Under the pieces are notes generated by a model. That model was not told where the DNA came from and searched no databases. It saw only the letters and a list, made by a program, of their open reading frames with translations. A program made the position numbers and the translations under genes. Below, piece by piece: positions 34,239 through 45,937 of a stretch of DNA of 64,000 nt. The DNA comes from Bradyrhizobium lablabi (GTDB lineage: Bacteria > Pseudomonadota > Alphaproteobacteria > Rhizobiales > Xanthobacteraceae), in the NCBI RefSeq assembly GCF_900141755.1, contig NZ_LT670844.1, positions 992,001 through 1,056,000 of the forward strand, written 5' to 3'. Positions within the stretch are counted from its first letter, which is position 1. The number at the start of each line of letters is the position of its first letter.

Positions 34239-35207
34239 ATGAAAGCCTATGTCTACGGCGCCAACGGCCCCGCCATCACCGAGGTTGCGAAACCTGCGCC
34301 GAAAGGCACCCAAGTGTTGGTTCGCGTGCGCGCCTGCGGTCTCAATCGCGCCGATCTCGGCATGACCAAGGGCCATGCGCACGGCAGCGCCGGCGGCGTC
34401 GGCGCGGTACTGGGGATGGAATGGGCCGGCGAAGTTGCCGAACTTGGCCCGGATGCCAAAGGCGTCAAGGTCGGCGACCGGGTGATGGGCTCCGGCGGTG
34501 CTGCGTTCGCCGAATATACGCTCGCCGATCACGGCCGGGTGTTTAAAAACCCCTCGAACATGAATTTCGAGGAAGCCGCCACCCTGCCCGTCGCACTCGC
34601 CACCATGCACAATGCGGTCGTGACCAACGGCGCGCTGCAGCCGGGCCAGTCGGTCTTGATTCAAGGCGCGAGCTCCGGCGTCGGCCTGATGGCGATGCAG
34701 ATCGCAAAACTCAAAGGCGCGAGCCTCGTGATCGGCTCTTCGACGGATCCGATGCGGCGTTCCCGGCTGAAGGAGTTCGGCGCCGATCTCGCGGTCGATT
34801 CCAGCGATCCCGGCTGGGTCGATCAGGTGCTGAAAGCGACCAGCGGCGAAGGCGTCGACCTGATCGTCGATCAGGTCTCGGGCAAGGTCGCAAGCCAGAA
34901 TCTCGCCGCCACGAAAATAAAAGGCCGTATCGTCAATGTCGGCCGGCTCGGCGGCACCCGCGCCGAATTCAATTTTGATTTACACGCCGCGCGGCGCATT
35001 CATTATATCGGCGTCACCTTCCGCACCCGGACGATCGAGGAAATCCGCGAGATTTTTGACGAAGTCCGCAAAGATATCTGGCCCGCGGTTGAATCGCGAA
35101 AATTGCAATTGCCGATCGACAAGGTTTTTTCATTCGACGATATCGCCAAAGCGTTCGAGCACATGGAAGCCAACAGGCATCTCGGCAAGATCGTCGTGAC
35201 GCTGTAA
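34239..35207 (+). CDS. Zinc-free medium-chain NADPH:quinone oxidoreductase-like protein
   Basis: A 322-residue MDR-superfamily enzyme. The N-terminal GroES-like domain contains VRACGLNRADLGMTKG and GMEWAGEVAELG. The Rossmann half contains VLIQGASSGVGLMAMQIAKL. The catalytic zinc ligands of alcohol dehydrogenases are lacking, as in quinone reductases (QOR). Substrate unknown. It sits between an FMN oxygenase and a lactonase gene with short gaps (32 and 11 bp), implying one transcript. Confidence 0.87.
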   Translation: MKAYVYGANGPAITEVAKPAPKGTQVLVRVRACGLNRADLGMTKGHAHGSAGGVGAVLGMEWAGEVAELGPDAKGVKVGDRVMGSGGAAFAEYTLADHGRVFKNPSNMNFEEAATLPVALATMHNAVVTNGALQPGQSVLIQGASSGVGLMAMQIAKLKGASLVIGSSTDPMRRSRLKEFGADLAVDSSDPGWVDQVLKATSGEGVDLIVDQVSGKVASQNLAATKIKGRIVNVGRLGGTRAEFNFDLHAARRIHYIGVTFRTRTIEEIREIFDEVRKDIWPAVESRKLQLPIDKVFSFDDIAKAFEHMEANRHLGKIVVTL

Positions 35208-35218
35208 GCGCAATTACG

Positions 35219-36058
35219 ATGCTAACTCGCGTACTCGACGGGGGTCGCTATTTCGAGGGGCCACGCTGGCATGGCGGCCGCCTCTGGTTTGTCGATTGCA
35301 TGGATCGGACACTTCTGAGTCTCGATCCCGCCGGCAAATGCGAACAGCACGCGAAATTTGCGGACGACACTCCCTGCGGGCTCGGCATCTTGCCGGGAGG
35401 AAAACTCATCGTGTTGACGATGTTCCGCAAGCGTCTGATGAGCTACGCCGACGGCGAGCTTTCGCTCTACGCCGACCTGTCGGGAATAGCGACCGGTACG
35501 ATCGACGACATGATCGTCGATGGATTGGGACGGGCTTATGTCGGCGATCTCGGCTTCGATTTGCCGCCGCCGCCGGATCGAGGCGCCGTCGGGCGCATCA
35601 TTCTGGTGATGCCTGACGGCGCGAGGCGAGTTGTGGCCGATGGATTGCGGTTTCCCAACGGCATTGCGGTCTCCGCTGATAACAGCCGGCTGGTCGTCGC
35701 TGAAATGGATGGCGATTGCCTCGCCGAGTACGACATTGAGGCCGACGGTGGCCTGAACTTTCGCGCCCGATTTGGGCGTGTGAAATCTCCCGACGGCATC
35801 TGCCTTGGTCGTGACGGCGCCGTGTGGGTCGCATCCTTCGATGAGGACGCGTTCATTCGCCTGGACCGCGACGGGCGCGAGTTGCAGCGAATAAACGTGC
35901 CCGGCCGCCGCGCCATTGCCTGTGTTCTCGGCGGAGCGGAGCGGCGGACGCTGTTCTGCCTGAGTGCTGCGACGTCGCCCGAAGAGCTGCGGCAGCGTAA
36001 ATCGTCTGCCCGCATCGATGTCGTGGATGTGGAAATTCCCGGGGCTGGCTATCCGTGA
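35219..36058 (+). CDS. SMP-30/gluconolactonase-like protein
   Basis: A 279-residue six-bladed propeller hydrolase. Metal-ligand segments of the SMP-30 family are present: the N-terminal EGPRWHGGRLWFVD, the middle LRFPNGIAVSADNSRLVV and the later KSPDGICLGRDGAVWVAS. Such enzymes hydrolyse sugar or other lactones with a divalent metal. It starts 11 bp after the oxidoreductase stop, so a joint pathway (flavin oxygenase, reductase, lactonase) is likely, with unknown substrate. Confidence 0.87.
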   Translation: MLTRVLDGGRYFEGPRWHGGRLWFVDCMDRTLLSLDPAGKCEQHAKFADDTPCGLGILPGGKLIVLTMFRKRLMSYADGELSLYADLSGIATGTIDDMIVDGLGRAYVGDLGFDLPPPPDRGAVGRIILVMPDGARRVVADGLRFPNGIAVSADNSRLVVAEMDGDCLAEYDIEADGGLNFRARFGRVKSPDGICLGRDGAVWVASFDEDAFIRLDRDGRELQRINVPGRRAIACVLGGAERRTLFCLSAATSPEELRQRKSSARIDVVDVEIPGAGYP

Positions 36059-36180
36059 ACGCTATGCGCTCCCTCTTTAAAATCGGAACAATTCGCAACA
36101 ATCACTGCTGCAATTGATTGGCAACTAACGCATTCGATCGCGTCTTTAATCTTGCATGACGCCCTGCTACACCCCGGCCC

Positions 36181-37560
36181 ATGAGCCATCCCGATCATAT
36201 CGTAAAATCCCGCGTCGCGGCGATTTCCGTGTTCGCCAGCGCCGGCATGGCCGCGGCGAAATTCGTCGTCGGCATTGCGATCGGTTCGCTCGCGCTGGTC
36301 TCGGAAGCCCTGCACTCGTCGGTCGACGTGGTCGCGACCATCATCACCTGGATGGTGGTGCGGGTTTCCGACCGCCCCGCCGACAAGGAGCATCATTACG
36401 GCCATGGCAAGCTCGAGAGCATCTCCGCGCTTGGCATTATCGCGATGCTGTACGTGCTCTCCGGCGGCATTCTCGTCGAATCCTGGAGCCGGCTGCGCGA
36501 AGGCGCGCCGCCGCCGACGATCTCGGCCATCCCGTTCATCGTGCTGGTGGTCGATATCGCGGTGAACGTCTGGCGTGCGCGGGCGCTGCACCGGGCGGCG
36601 CACGACACCAAGAGCCAGGCGCTGGCGGCCGACGCGCTGCATTTTGCATCCGACGTGCTCGGCTCGGTCGCCGTCATCATTGGGCTTGCGCTTTCCGCGA
36701 AGGGCTACGCCTGGGGTGATGCCGCGGCCGCGGTCGCGGTCGCAATCATGATCGCGCTACTCGGATTGCGGTTGGCGCGCTCCACCGTCGAAACCCTGCT
36801 CGACCGCGCGCCCGAAGGCGCCGCCGAGCGCGCCACCGCCGCAATCCGGACCGTGCCCGGCGTGGTCGGTGTCGAACGTTTGCGGATGCGGATGGTCGGC
36901 TCGACGCATTTCATCGACGCCATTGTGCAGGTGCCGCGCACCTATCCGATCGACCGGGTCGAGGAGATCAAGCGCCGCGCGCAGGACGCCGTGACAAAGG
37001 CGCTCAAGGACGCCGATCTGACCTTCACCGCGGTGCCGGTCGCGCGCAACAATGAGAGCGTGCGCGAGCGCATCATGGTGATCGCCCGCAATTCCGGCCT
37101 CGCCGTCCACCATGTCACCGTGCATGATCTCGGCGGCAAATTGACGGTGAGCATCGATCTCGAGGTCGACGGCGAGATGGCGCTCAACGACGCCCACGCC
37201 ATCGCCCACGAACTCGAGCGCCACATCCGCGACGAATTCGGCGAGGACGTCGAGGTCGACACCCATATCGAGCCGCTGGAGCCGGAACTGCCGCACGGCA
37301 CCGACGCCGCGCCCGACCGCGTCGAAACCATCAAGACCGCATTGTCGCGCTTTGCCGCCGACACCGCGATCCATGACATCCATAATGTGCGGGTGCGCAA
37401 CACCGACGCCGGCGAAATCGTCAATTTCCATTGCCGCGCCGCACCCTCGATGAGCGTGATCAGGGTTCACGAGAACGTCGATGCGATCGAGCGCGCGCTG
37501 CGCCGCGCGTTCCCGACCGTCAAGCGCGTCATCAGTCACGCCGAGCCGCCGAACGCGTAA
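36181..37560 (+). CDS. Cation diffusion facilitator with extended C-terminus
   Basis: A 459-residue CDF exporter, longer than the usual 290-330. Six helices occupy about 1-205. The transport site is H45 and D49 in SEALHSSVDV (TM2) and H154 and D158 in DALHFASDVL (TM5), a two-His/two-Asp set associated with Zn2+ selectivity. The first cytoplasmic dimerisation domain (about 210-290) is followed by a second, similar stretch (about 290-370; VHHVTVHDLGGKLTVSIDLEVDG) and a third histidine/acid-rich segment to the end. Two or three tandem cytoplasmic domains are unusual and may act as metal sensors. It is a stand-alone gene. Confidence 0.88.
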   Translation: MSHPDHIVKSRVAAISVFASAGMAAAKFVVGIAIGSLALVSEALHSSVDVVATIITWMVVRVSDRPADKEHHYGHGKLESISALGIIAMLYVLSGGILVESWSRLREGAPPPTISAIPFIVLVVDIAVNVWRARALHRAAHDTKSQALAADALHFASDVLGSVAVIIGLALSAKGYAWGDAAAAVAVAIMIALLGLRLARSTVETLLDRAPEGAAERATAAIRTVPGVVGVERLRMRMVGSTHFIDAIVQVPRTYPIDRVEEIKRRAQDAVTKALKDADLTFTAVPVARNNESVRERIMVIARNSGLAVHHVTVHDLGGKLTVSIDLEVDGEMALNDAHAIAHELERHIRDEFGEDVEVDTHIEPLEPELPHGTDAAPDRVETIKTALSRFAADTAIHDIHNVRVRNTDAGEIVNFHCRAAPSMSVIRVHENVDAIERALRRAFPTVKRVISHAEPPNA

Positions 37561-37592
37561 AAGCATTTTTCCGCTCAATTCACCCAATACTC

Positions 37593-37723
37593 TTCGTCAT
37601 GGCCGGGCATAGCCGTCTGAAGGACGGCGTCGCTTCCGCTCGCCTATGTCCCGGCCATCCACGTCTTTGTTGCGGCGATACTGGAAAGACGTGGATGCCC
37701 GGGACAAGCCCGCGCATGACGAA
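37593..37723. repeat. Dispersed palindromic repeat, long form
   Basis: It starts TTCGTCATGGCCGGGC and ends GCCCGCGCATGACGAA. Internal inverted segments (CCACGTCTT against AAGACGTGG; CGGCCATCC against GGATGCCCG) can fold into a branched hairpin. It is non-coding, downstream of the CDF gene, with the same termini as 18212-18258. Confidence 0.75.
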
Positions 37724-37934
37724 CTCTGAAAACTGCGTTCTCGTTTCGGACTCGCTTCGCAAGTATTTTGCGGGGATTTCGGAACGCCGATTCCGTGTTG
37801 GACAAGATTTATTTTCATTAAGGAATTGTTGACTCTCGACAGCCCGCGAAAACTGGATTCAAATCGCCTTGATTCGGAAAGGGACTGGGGCTCTTCCGAA
37901 CCGGTGCGAAACGGTTTTCGAGGGGGCTATAGGC

Positions 37935-40259
<2,325 letters not shown>

Positions 40260-40529
40260 AGCCTGATCGGCTCGCATTGAATCAGAAGCCGTTTTCCGGT
40301 CGCGGACTTCTCATGTGTAATCTTGCGCGACGCATTTTATGGACTCTGTTAAGCTATTTCCCTTCCTGGCATCGTTACAGTGCCAATACCGGGCCTGCTC
40401 GTGCATCCTAGGTGGTCGCCGCCCCGCGTTTGCCGAAATCCGGCGAAGCTGCTTAAATCGAGTCTCTAACTGAGAAGTGCAAGCAAAGAGCTTGCGGACG
40501 CGCCTTGCTTGATGTCGCTTGGGCCCCAA

Positions 40530-42236
40530 ATGACGATCCGCAAGAAAATCTTTCTTCTTGCCGGCATCTTGCTGGCGCTGTTTGGCGTCGTGGTCGGCGT
40601 CCTTGCCATTGTTCAAAAGCTGGACAGCGATCAAATCGGCAACATTGCCGAATACGAGCTGCCGCTGACGCGGCTGGTTGCAGAGCTCGATGTCGATACC
40701 GACAGGTACGAACTCGGTATTTTGCGTGCGCTGCGGCTTGATCCCCTGAATCCGCCGGAACTGGCGGCGGCAATTGCCGCCAAGAACGACGTCGGCAACG
40801 AATTGCGCGCCGATGTCGACACGGCAACGACATTGCTCGCCAAGGCGATCCAGGACCCGGGCTACCGGGCCTCGGAGCGCGTCGAACTGGCGCGCATCGA
40901 AGGATCGTTCAAGTACCTGACCCGCAGCCTCGAAGGGTTTCTCGCCACCGGCGAGCAGACCATGGCGGACCTTGCCGAGGGCCGGCGCGAGGATGCCCGG
41001 ACGGCCTCGCTTGGCTTCGCCAAATATGCCCAGGCTTTTGGGCCGGATCTATCCGAGATCCGCCGCAACCTCGCCGGTCTCACCGATCGCGCCACCCGCA
41101 ACGTGCTCGCGAGACAACGGCTCAATAGCTATTTGAGCTTTGGCTTGTTCCTGGCCGCCTGCGGTCTCGGCCTCGGCATCAGCGCCGTGGGATCGGCGCG
41201 TGTCGTCGGTGCGCTGCGCCAACTGGTGGTCCGCACCCGCGCCATCGAGGCCGGCACGGATTCGGAGCCGCTGTCGATTCGCACGCGCGACGAGGTTGGC
41301 GAACTCGCGCTGTCGTTCAATCGCATGGTCGAGGAGCTTCGCACGCGGGAACGCATCAAGGATACGTTCGGCAAGTTTGTCGACCCGCGCATCGTCACCC
41401 GTTTGATCGGCAGCGGCGCCGAACAGGCCGAGCGCCGCACGCTGACGATCTTCTTTTCCGACATCAAGGGTTTTAGCGGCATCAGCGAGCAACTGACCGC
41501 CAGCGCCGTCGTCAACCTGCTGAACAGCTATTTCGGAACGGTCGCCGAAATCATTCACGCCCATCGCGGCTTCATCGACAAATATATCGGTGACGCCGTC
41601 ATGGCATTTTGGGTCTCACCGTTCTCTGCCGGCGACGATCACGCCAGCGACGCCTGCCTCGCGGCGCTTGCACAACAGGAAGCGATGATCCTGCTTCGCG
41701 CCCAATTGCCCGAGATCACGGGAATGCGACGCAATCCCCCGGAGCTTGCTATCCGCATGGGGATAGCCACCGGCGAAGCCGTGGTCGGGACCATCGGCTC
41801 GGATTCGTCGCGGACTTATACCGTGATCGGCGACACGGTGAACCTCGCCTCGCGTCTCGAGAGTATCAACAAACTCTATGGCACCTCGCTCATCCTCAGC
41901 GAGGAGACCTATCGAACGGCGCAACATGTCATCGAGGCACGCGAGCTCGATCTTGTCACCGTCGCCGGCAAGACCGAGCCGGTTCGTATCTATGAGGCCA
42001 TGGGCCGCGTCGGCGAGATCGCGCCGGAGCGGATTGCGCTTCGCGAGATGTTTGCCAACGGTCTTGATGCCTATCGCCGTCAGGACTGGGATGAGGCGCA
42101 GCGATGCTTCGAAAGCTGCCAGCTCAGCGACGCCGAAGATGGACCTTCGCGCCTGTTTGTCGGCCGCGTCAGCCTATTGCGCAACACTCCGCCGCCAGCC
42201 GATTGGGACGGCGTCTGGCATTTTAAAGAGAAATGA
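40530..42236 (+). CDS. Membrane-bound class III adenylate/guanylate cyclase with HAMP domain
   Basis: A protein of about 568 residues. TM1 is at about 7-28, a long helical periplasmic region runs to about 190, TM2 at about 200-222, then HAMP (REVGELALSFNRMVEEL-like segment). The cyclase domain (about 285-490) has metal aspartates in IFFSDIKGFSGISE and YIGDAVMAFW, the transition-state residues in GDTVNLASRLESINK, and a lysine in FIDKYIG. A short C-terminal TPR-like tail follows. Residue choice favours ATP as substrate. Starts at 40509 (TTG) and 40512 are possible; MTIRKKIF at 40530 fits the first helix best. The 250 bp before it hold no gene. It may form a signalling pair with the upstream kinase, but they are not clearly co-transcribed. 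Confidence 0.88.
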   Translation: MTIRKKIFLLAGILLALFGVVVGVLAIVQKLDSDQIGNIAEYELPLTRLVAELDVDTDRYELGILRALRLDPLNPPELAAAIAAKNDVGNELRADVDTATTLLAKAIQDPGYRASERVELARIEGSFKYLTRSLEGFLATGEQTMADLAEGRREDARTASLGFAKYAQAFGPDLSEIRRNLAGLTDRATRNVLARQRLNSYLSFGLFLAACGLGLGISAVGSARVVGALRQLVVRTRAIEAGTDSEPLSIRTRDEVGELALSFNRMVEELRTRERIKDTFGKFVDPRIVTRLIGSGAEQAERRTLTIFFSDIKGFSGISEQLTASAVVNLLNSYFGTVAEIIHAHRGFIDKYIGDAVMAFWVSPFSAGDDHASDACLAALAQQEAMILLRAQLPEITGMRRNPPELAIRMGIATGEAVVGTIGSDSSRTYTVIGDTVNLASRLESINKLYGTSLILSEETYRTAQHVIEARELDLVTVAGKTEPVRIYEAMGRVGEIAPERIALREMFANGLDAYRRQDWDEAQRCFESCQLSDAEDGPSRLFVGRVSLLRNTPPPADWDGVWHFKEK

Positions 42237-42316
42237 CAACGTTCAGTGCAATTCATCGGCGGTCGAGAGCAGATCACCTGGGACGTGAAGTCCAAGCGTT
42301 TTCGCTGAGGTAGCGA

Positions 42317-43096
42317 TTAATTCGCACTGTCCTGCGCCGCGAGCGCTGTCACAATGGCGCGCGCAGTTGCGTTGAGCGATCCGAGGTAGCGATCGGCCGC
42401 TTGTTCATGCGTCATCACGGATCTGGGAAAACGCATCACGAGGCAGGCGAGCACCTGGCGGCCCTGCCTCACGGGAACCGCGAGCCCGAGCACCTTGTAG
42501 GGGCGCGGCGATAGCGTCACGGCGTAGCCACGGCGCCGAACTACGGCGAGATGCGTCTCGAGCGCTTGGGTGTCTCGCATACCTAAAACGCCGAGCTCGT
42601 TATCGGGAAGCAACTCCCGGATCAAACGCCGCCGCTCGTCCGCCGGACAGAAGGCCAGATAGGCCTGCCCGAGCGCGCTGGGGATGAGCGGATAGGTCCG
42701 ATTGTATCCAGCTCGCTCGAACGACAGCGGGCTTTGCGGAGCGGTGCTGTGGAGAAGCGCCACAACGCCATCCCGGAGCTTGGCGAGCCCGATCGGCCAA
42801 TTGTGTTCCCGGGTAAATTGGCTCATCGCAGGCATTGCGGCATCAACGATGCGGTCGATGAAGCGAAGGCCGATGGAGAGTGCCAGCACATTCTCGGTGA
42901 TCCGGTAGCCGGCTTCGCTCGAAATGCGGGCGCCATATCCCGCGGCGATCAGAGTGTCCAGGAGGCGGATCAGCGTTGGCTTGGGCAGACCCGTGGCAGC
43001 GCGCAGATCGCCGAGACTGCTCGCGGATTTGCGATTAAGCGCCTCGAGCAACTTCAGGGCTCGCACCACTGGTTCTACTGGTTTGCTAGCACCCAT
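42317..43096 (-). CDS. IclR-family transcriptional regulator
   Basis: A 259-residue regulator. The N-terminal winged helix contains SSLGDLRAATGLPKPTLIRL. The C-terminal effector domain contains LAKLRDGVVALLHSTAP and the late VRQGRQVLACLVMRFP. It is divergent from the dioxygenase-ferredoxin-P450-MFS genes, and two palindromes fill the spacer. IclR proteins of this kind usually act on catabolic genes with the pathway substrate as effector. Confidence 0.88.
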   Translation of the reverse strand: MGASKPVEPVVRALKLLEALNRKSASSLGDLRAATGLPKPTLIRLLDTLIAAGYGARISSEAGYRITENVLALSIGLRFIDRIVDAAMPAMSQFTREHNWPIGLAKLRDGVVALLHSTAPQSPLSFERAGYNRTYPLIPSALGQAYLAFCPADERRRLIRELLPDNELGVLGMRDTQALETHLAVVRRRGYAVTLSPRPYKVLGLAVPVRQGRQVLACLVMRFPRSVMTHEQAADRYLGSLNATARAIVTALAAQDSAN

Positions 43097-43120
43097 GCCG
43101 AAAATGCCTTTCCCGCCGGT

Positions 43121-43137
43121 ATTCCGTAATACGGAAT
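43121..43137. promoter_or_regulatory. Palindrome ATTCCGTAATACGGAAT, candidate IclR operator
   Basis: A perfect 8+1+8 palindrome, 25 bp before the IclR start and 91 bp before the dioxygenase start. It is the size and symmetry of known IclR-family sites. Confidence 0.6.
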
Positions 43138-43145
43138 CTGCTCAG

Positions 43146-43161
43146 AATCAGCAAGCTGATT
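43146..43161. promoter_or_regulatory. Second palindrome AATCAGCAAGCTGATT in the same spacer
   Basis: A perfect 7+2+7 inverted repeat, 8 bp from the first palindrome and unrelated to it in sequence. It could bind a second regulator or be the dioxygenase-side operator. Confidence 0.4.
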
Positions 43162-43227
43162 TGCTTTTATTCCGGCAAAGAACGCCAAGACGCGCGAACA
43201 GACCAGCGTCGATATGGAGGAAATGCA

Positions 43228-44064
43228 ATGGCATATCAGTCAATCGAAGTGCGAAAGCTGACCCCGACAATCGGCGCGGAGATCTTCGGCGTCGATCTCG
43301 GCAAGCAAGTCGGTAACCAGCAATTCCAGGAGGTGCATGACGCGCTGATGGAGAACCTGGTGATATTCTTCCGGGATCAAAAGCTGACGCCGGAGCAACA
43401 AAAGGATTTCGGCCGCCGGTTCGGCAAGCTGCATGTGCACCCAAACGCACCACAGCTGATCGAAGGCCATCCCGAAATCCTGGTGATTAAGGCTGACGAA
43501 AAGTCGAAACGGGTGGCTGGAGAAGAATGGCACTCCGACGTGTCCTGTGACGGGGAGCCGCCTATGGGCTCGATCCTCTACATGCATGAGACACCTGCTA
43601 ACGGCGGCGGCGACACCATGTTCGCAAATATGTATGCCGCCTACGATGCCCTGTCGGAACCGATCCGGCATTTGCTTGAGGGCTGCACGGCGATCCATGA
43701 CAGCAACAAGGCGCATCCCTACCGCCACAAGGCGACCGATCGCGCCGACATGCAATTTCCGAAATCGGAACATCCGGTGATCCGCACCCATCCGGTGACC
43801 GGACGGAAAGCGCTCTACGTCAACCGGGGCTTCACCACACATATTCCGCAGTTAAAGAAGCCGGAGAGCGCAGCGCTGCTCGAGATGTTGCACCGGCATG
43901 TTGAGACGCCGGCATTCATGTGCCGCTTCAAATGGCAGCCCGGCTCGATTGCCTTCTGGGACAATCGCAGCACGCAGCATCATGCGCTGTGGGATTATTT
44001 CCCGGAGCGACGCTACGGTCATCGCGTGACCATTTGTGGCGACAAGCCATTTTTTCGCGGCTGA
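43228..44064 (+). CDS. TauD/TfdA-family 2-oxoglutarate/Fe(II) dioxygenase
   Basis: A 278-residue non-heme iron dioxygenase. H102 and D104 are in EEWHSDVSCDGEPP, the distal histidine in STQHHALWDYFP and the 2-oxoglutarate-binding arginine in RRYGHRVTICG. Relatives attack taurine, alkyl sulfates or phenoxyacetates. GGAGG lies upstream of the ATG at 43228. It opens a plus-strand set with ferredoxin, P450 and MFS transporter, controlled by the divergent IclR gene. The substrate is not decidable. Confidence 0.88.
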   Translation: MAYQSIEVRKLTPTIGAEIFGVDLGKQVGNQQFQEVHDALMENLVIFFRDQKLTPEQQKDFGRRFGKLHVHPNAPQLIEGHPEILVIKADEKSKRVAGEEWHSDVSCDGEPPMGSILYMHETPANGGGDTMFANMYAAYDALSEPIRHLLEGCTAIHDSNKAHPYRHKATDRADMQFPKSEHPVIRTHPVTGRKALYVNRGFTTHIPQLKKPESAALLEMLHRHVETPAFMCRFKWQPGSIAFWDNRSTQHHALWDYFPERRYGHRVTICGDKPFFRG

Positions 44065-44232
44065 AACGGTTCTTTCGGACAGCGAGCGGCGGCGATACCG
44101 GCGCTCGCGACAGACACGGGCGAACAAAGCGCCGCGGAAAGACCACGCAAACTAACCGCACGCCATGTCGCTGCCGATGAAAGAGCGCGCAGCGCGACGT
44201 CGCGATCAATCAACCGGAGGAAAAAAGCGGCT

Positions 44233-44553
44233 ATGCCGAAGGTCACCTATATCGGATACACCGGAACCGAGCACGAAATCGAGTTGCAATCAGGTCTTTC
44301 GGTGATGCAGGGCGCGATCAACAACTGCATCGTCGGCATTGACGCCGACTGCGGCGGCGAATGCGCCTGCGCGACCTGTCATGTGTATGTCGATCCTCGC
44401 TGGCTCGAAAAGGTCGGGCCTCAGGGATCACAGGAGGCCGCGCTGCTCGACTTCGCCGCGCTCGCAAAACCCAATTCGCGTCTGTCATGCCAAATCAAGA
44501 TGACCGATGAGTTGGACGGCCTCGTCGTCAACTTGCCTGAGGCTCAGCACTGA
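44233..44553 (+). CDS. [2Fe-2S] ferredoxin, putidaredoxin/adrenodoxin type
   Basis: A 106-residue electron carrier. Cluster ligands C40, C46 and C49 in [18 protein letters not shown] (C-x5-C-x2-C) and C86 in RLSCQIKM match vertebrate-type/putidaredoxin ferredoxins that serve P450s. CGGAGGAAAA precedes the ATG. It directly precedes the P450 gene (67 bp) and is its likely electron donor. No ferredoxin reductase gene is in the cluster. Confidence 0.92.
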   Translation: MPKVTYIGYTGTEHEIELQSGLSVMQGAINNCIVGIDADCGGECACATCHVYVDPRWLEKVGPQGSQEAALLDFAALAKPNSRLSCQIKMTDELDGLVVNLPEAQH

Positions 44554-44620
44554 CCGCGAGCTCGTCGACCGCGCTTTTGGAATCAGTCCTCGCTATTGGC
44601 AGACATTTGGAGAATTCCGC

Positions 44621-45862
44621 ATGACCACGCAAACCGTTCAATCTGCGAAAGCCAATGCGGCCGATATCCCACTCGATCAGATCGACGTCAGCGATCCGCA
44701 ACTGTTTCAGGACGGAACCATCTGGCCGTATTTCGAGCGATTGCGCCGCGAGGATCCCGTTCACTATTGCGGGAAAAGCGCGTTCGGACCCTATTGGTCG
44801 ATCACCAAGTATAAAGACATCATGCAGGTCGACACCAATCACGCCGTGTTTTCCTCGGAAGGCGGCATATCCATCCTGGATCGACCCGAAGAGTTTCGAA
44901 CACCCAATTTCATTTCGATGGATCCGCCGAAGCATGACGAGCAGCGCAAGACGGTGAGCCCGATCGTCGCGCCCGGTAACCTGGCCAAGCTTGAGCACCT
45001 CATTCGCACCCGAGCTTGCGCCATTCTCGACTCTCTGCCCGTTAACGAGACGTTCGACTGGGTGGACCGCGTGTCCATCGAACTGACCACCCAGATGTTG
45101 GCGACGCTGTTCGATTTTCCGTTGCGAGATCGACGCTTACTTACCTACTGGTCCGACGCGGCGACAGCTCCTATTGGCCCCGGGGGAATGTTCAACTCCG
45201 AAGAGGCCCGCTTGGCCGAGTTGAAGAACTGCCTGGAGTATTTTACCAAGCTTTGGAACGAGCGGATAAACGCTGAGCCAAGAAGCGATCTTATTTCAAT
45301 GCTGGCGCACTCGCCCGCGACCAGAAACATGGGACCGAAGGAGTTTCTCGGGAATCTAATTCTCCTGATCGTGGGCGGCAACGACACCACGCGAAATTCC
45401 ATTACCGGTGGCGTGCTGTTCCTGAACGAAAACCCGGATCAGTACCAAAGGCTGCGCGACGACCCCGGCCTCATCAGCAACATGGTGTCGGAAATCATCC
45501 GCTATCAGACGCCGCTTGCGCACATGCGGCGCACGGCTCTTGCCGATACGGAAATTGGAGGCAAGCAGATCAAGAAAGGGGCGAAGGTCGTCATGTGGTA
45601 CATTTCCGGGAACCGCGACGACGAGGTGATCGACAACCCGAACAAGTTCATGATCGATCGTCCGCGCGCGCGACAGCATCTGTCGTTCGGCTTCGGGATT
45701 CATCGGTGCGTGGGAAATAGACTCGCGGAATTGCAGTTGAAAATCCTGTGGGAAGAAGCCCTGAAGCGCTATCCTACGATCGAGGTCGTCGGCGAGCCCG
45801 AACGTGTCTATTCCAGCTTCGTCCACGGATACCGGTCTCTCCCAGTACGCATCCCGGCCTGA
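44621..45862 (+). CDS. Cytochrome P450, CYP153-like
   Basis: A 413-residue soluble bacterial P450. The oxygen-activating I helix is [16 protein letters not shown], the ExxR motif is EIIR (E291-R294) and the heme loop [20 protein letters not shown] has ligand C363. The segments [20 protein letters not shown] and [17 protein letters not shown] resemble CYP153 alkane/fatty-acid terminal hydroxylases closely. The start is the ATG at 44621 (GGAG upstream), although the frame is open from 44507. The subfamily call is from recognition and would need a search. Confidence 0.9.
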   Translation: MTTQTVQSAKANAADIPLDQIDVSDPQLFQDGTIWPYFERLRREDPVHYCGKSAFGPYWSITKYKDIMQVDTNHAVFSSEGGISILDRPEEFRTPNFISMDPPKHDEQRKTVSPIVAPGNLAKLEHLIRTRACAILDSLPVNETFDWVDRVSIELTTQMLATLFDFPLRDRRLLTYWSDAATAPIGPGGMFNSEEARLAELKNCLEYFTKLWNERINAEPRSDLISMLAHSPATRNMGPKEFLGNLILLIVGGNDTTRNSITGGVLFLNENPDQYQRLRDDPGLISNMVSEIIRYQTPLAHMRRTALADTEIGGKQIKKGAKVVMWYISGNRDDEVIDNPNKFMIDRPRARQHLSFGFGIHRCVGNRLAELQLKILWEEALKRYPTIEVVGEPERVYSSFVHGYRSLPVRIPA

Positions 45863-45937
45863 CGAGACCCCCGATGCGCCGTACATCCATGACGCGACTT
45901 CGGCAACGTTAGCAATCACGAAGCGGGGAGCAAATAC

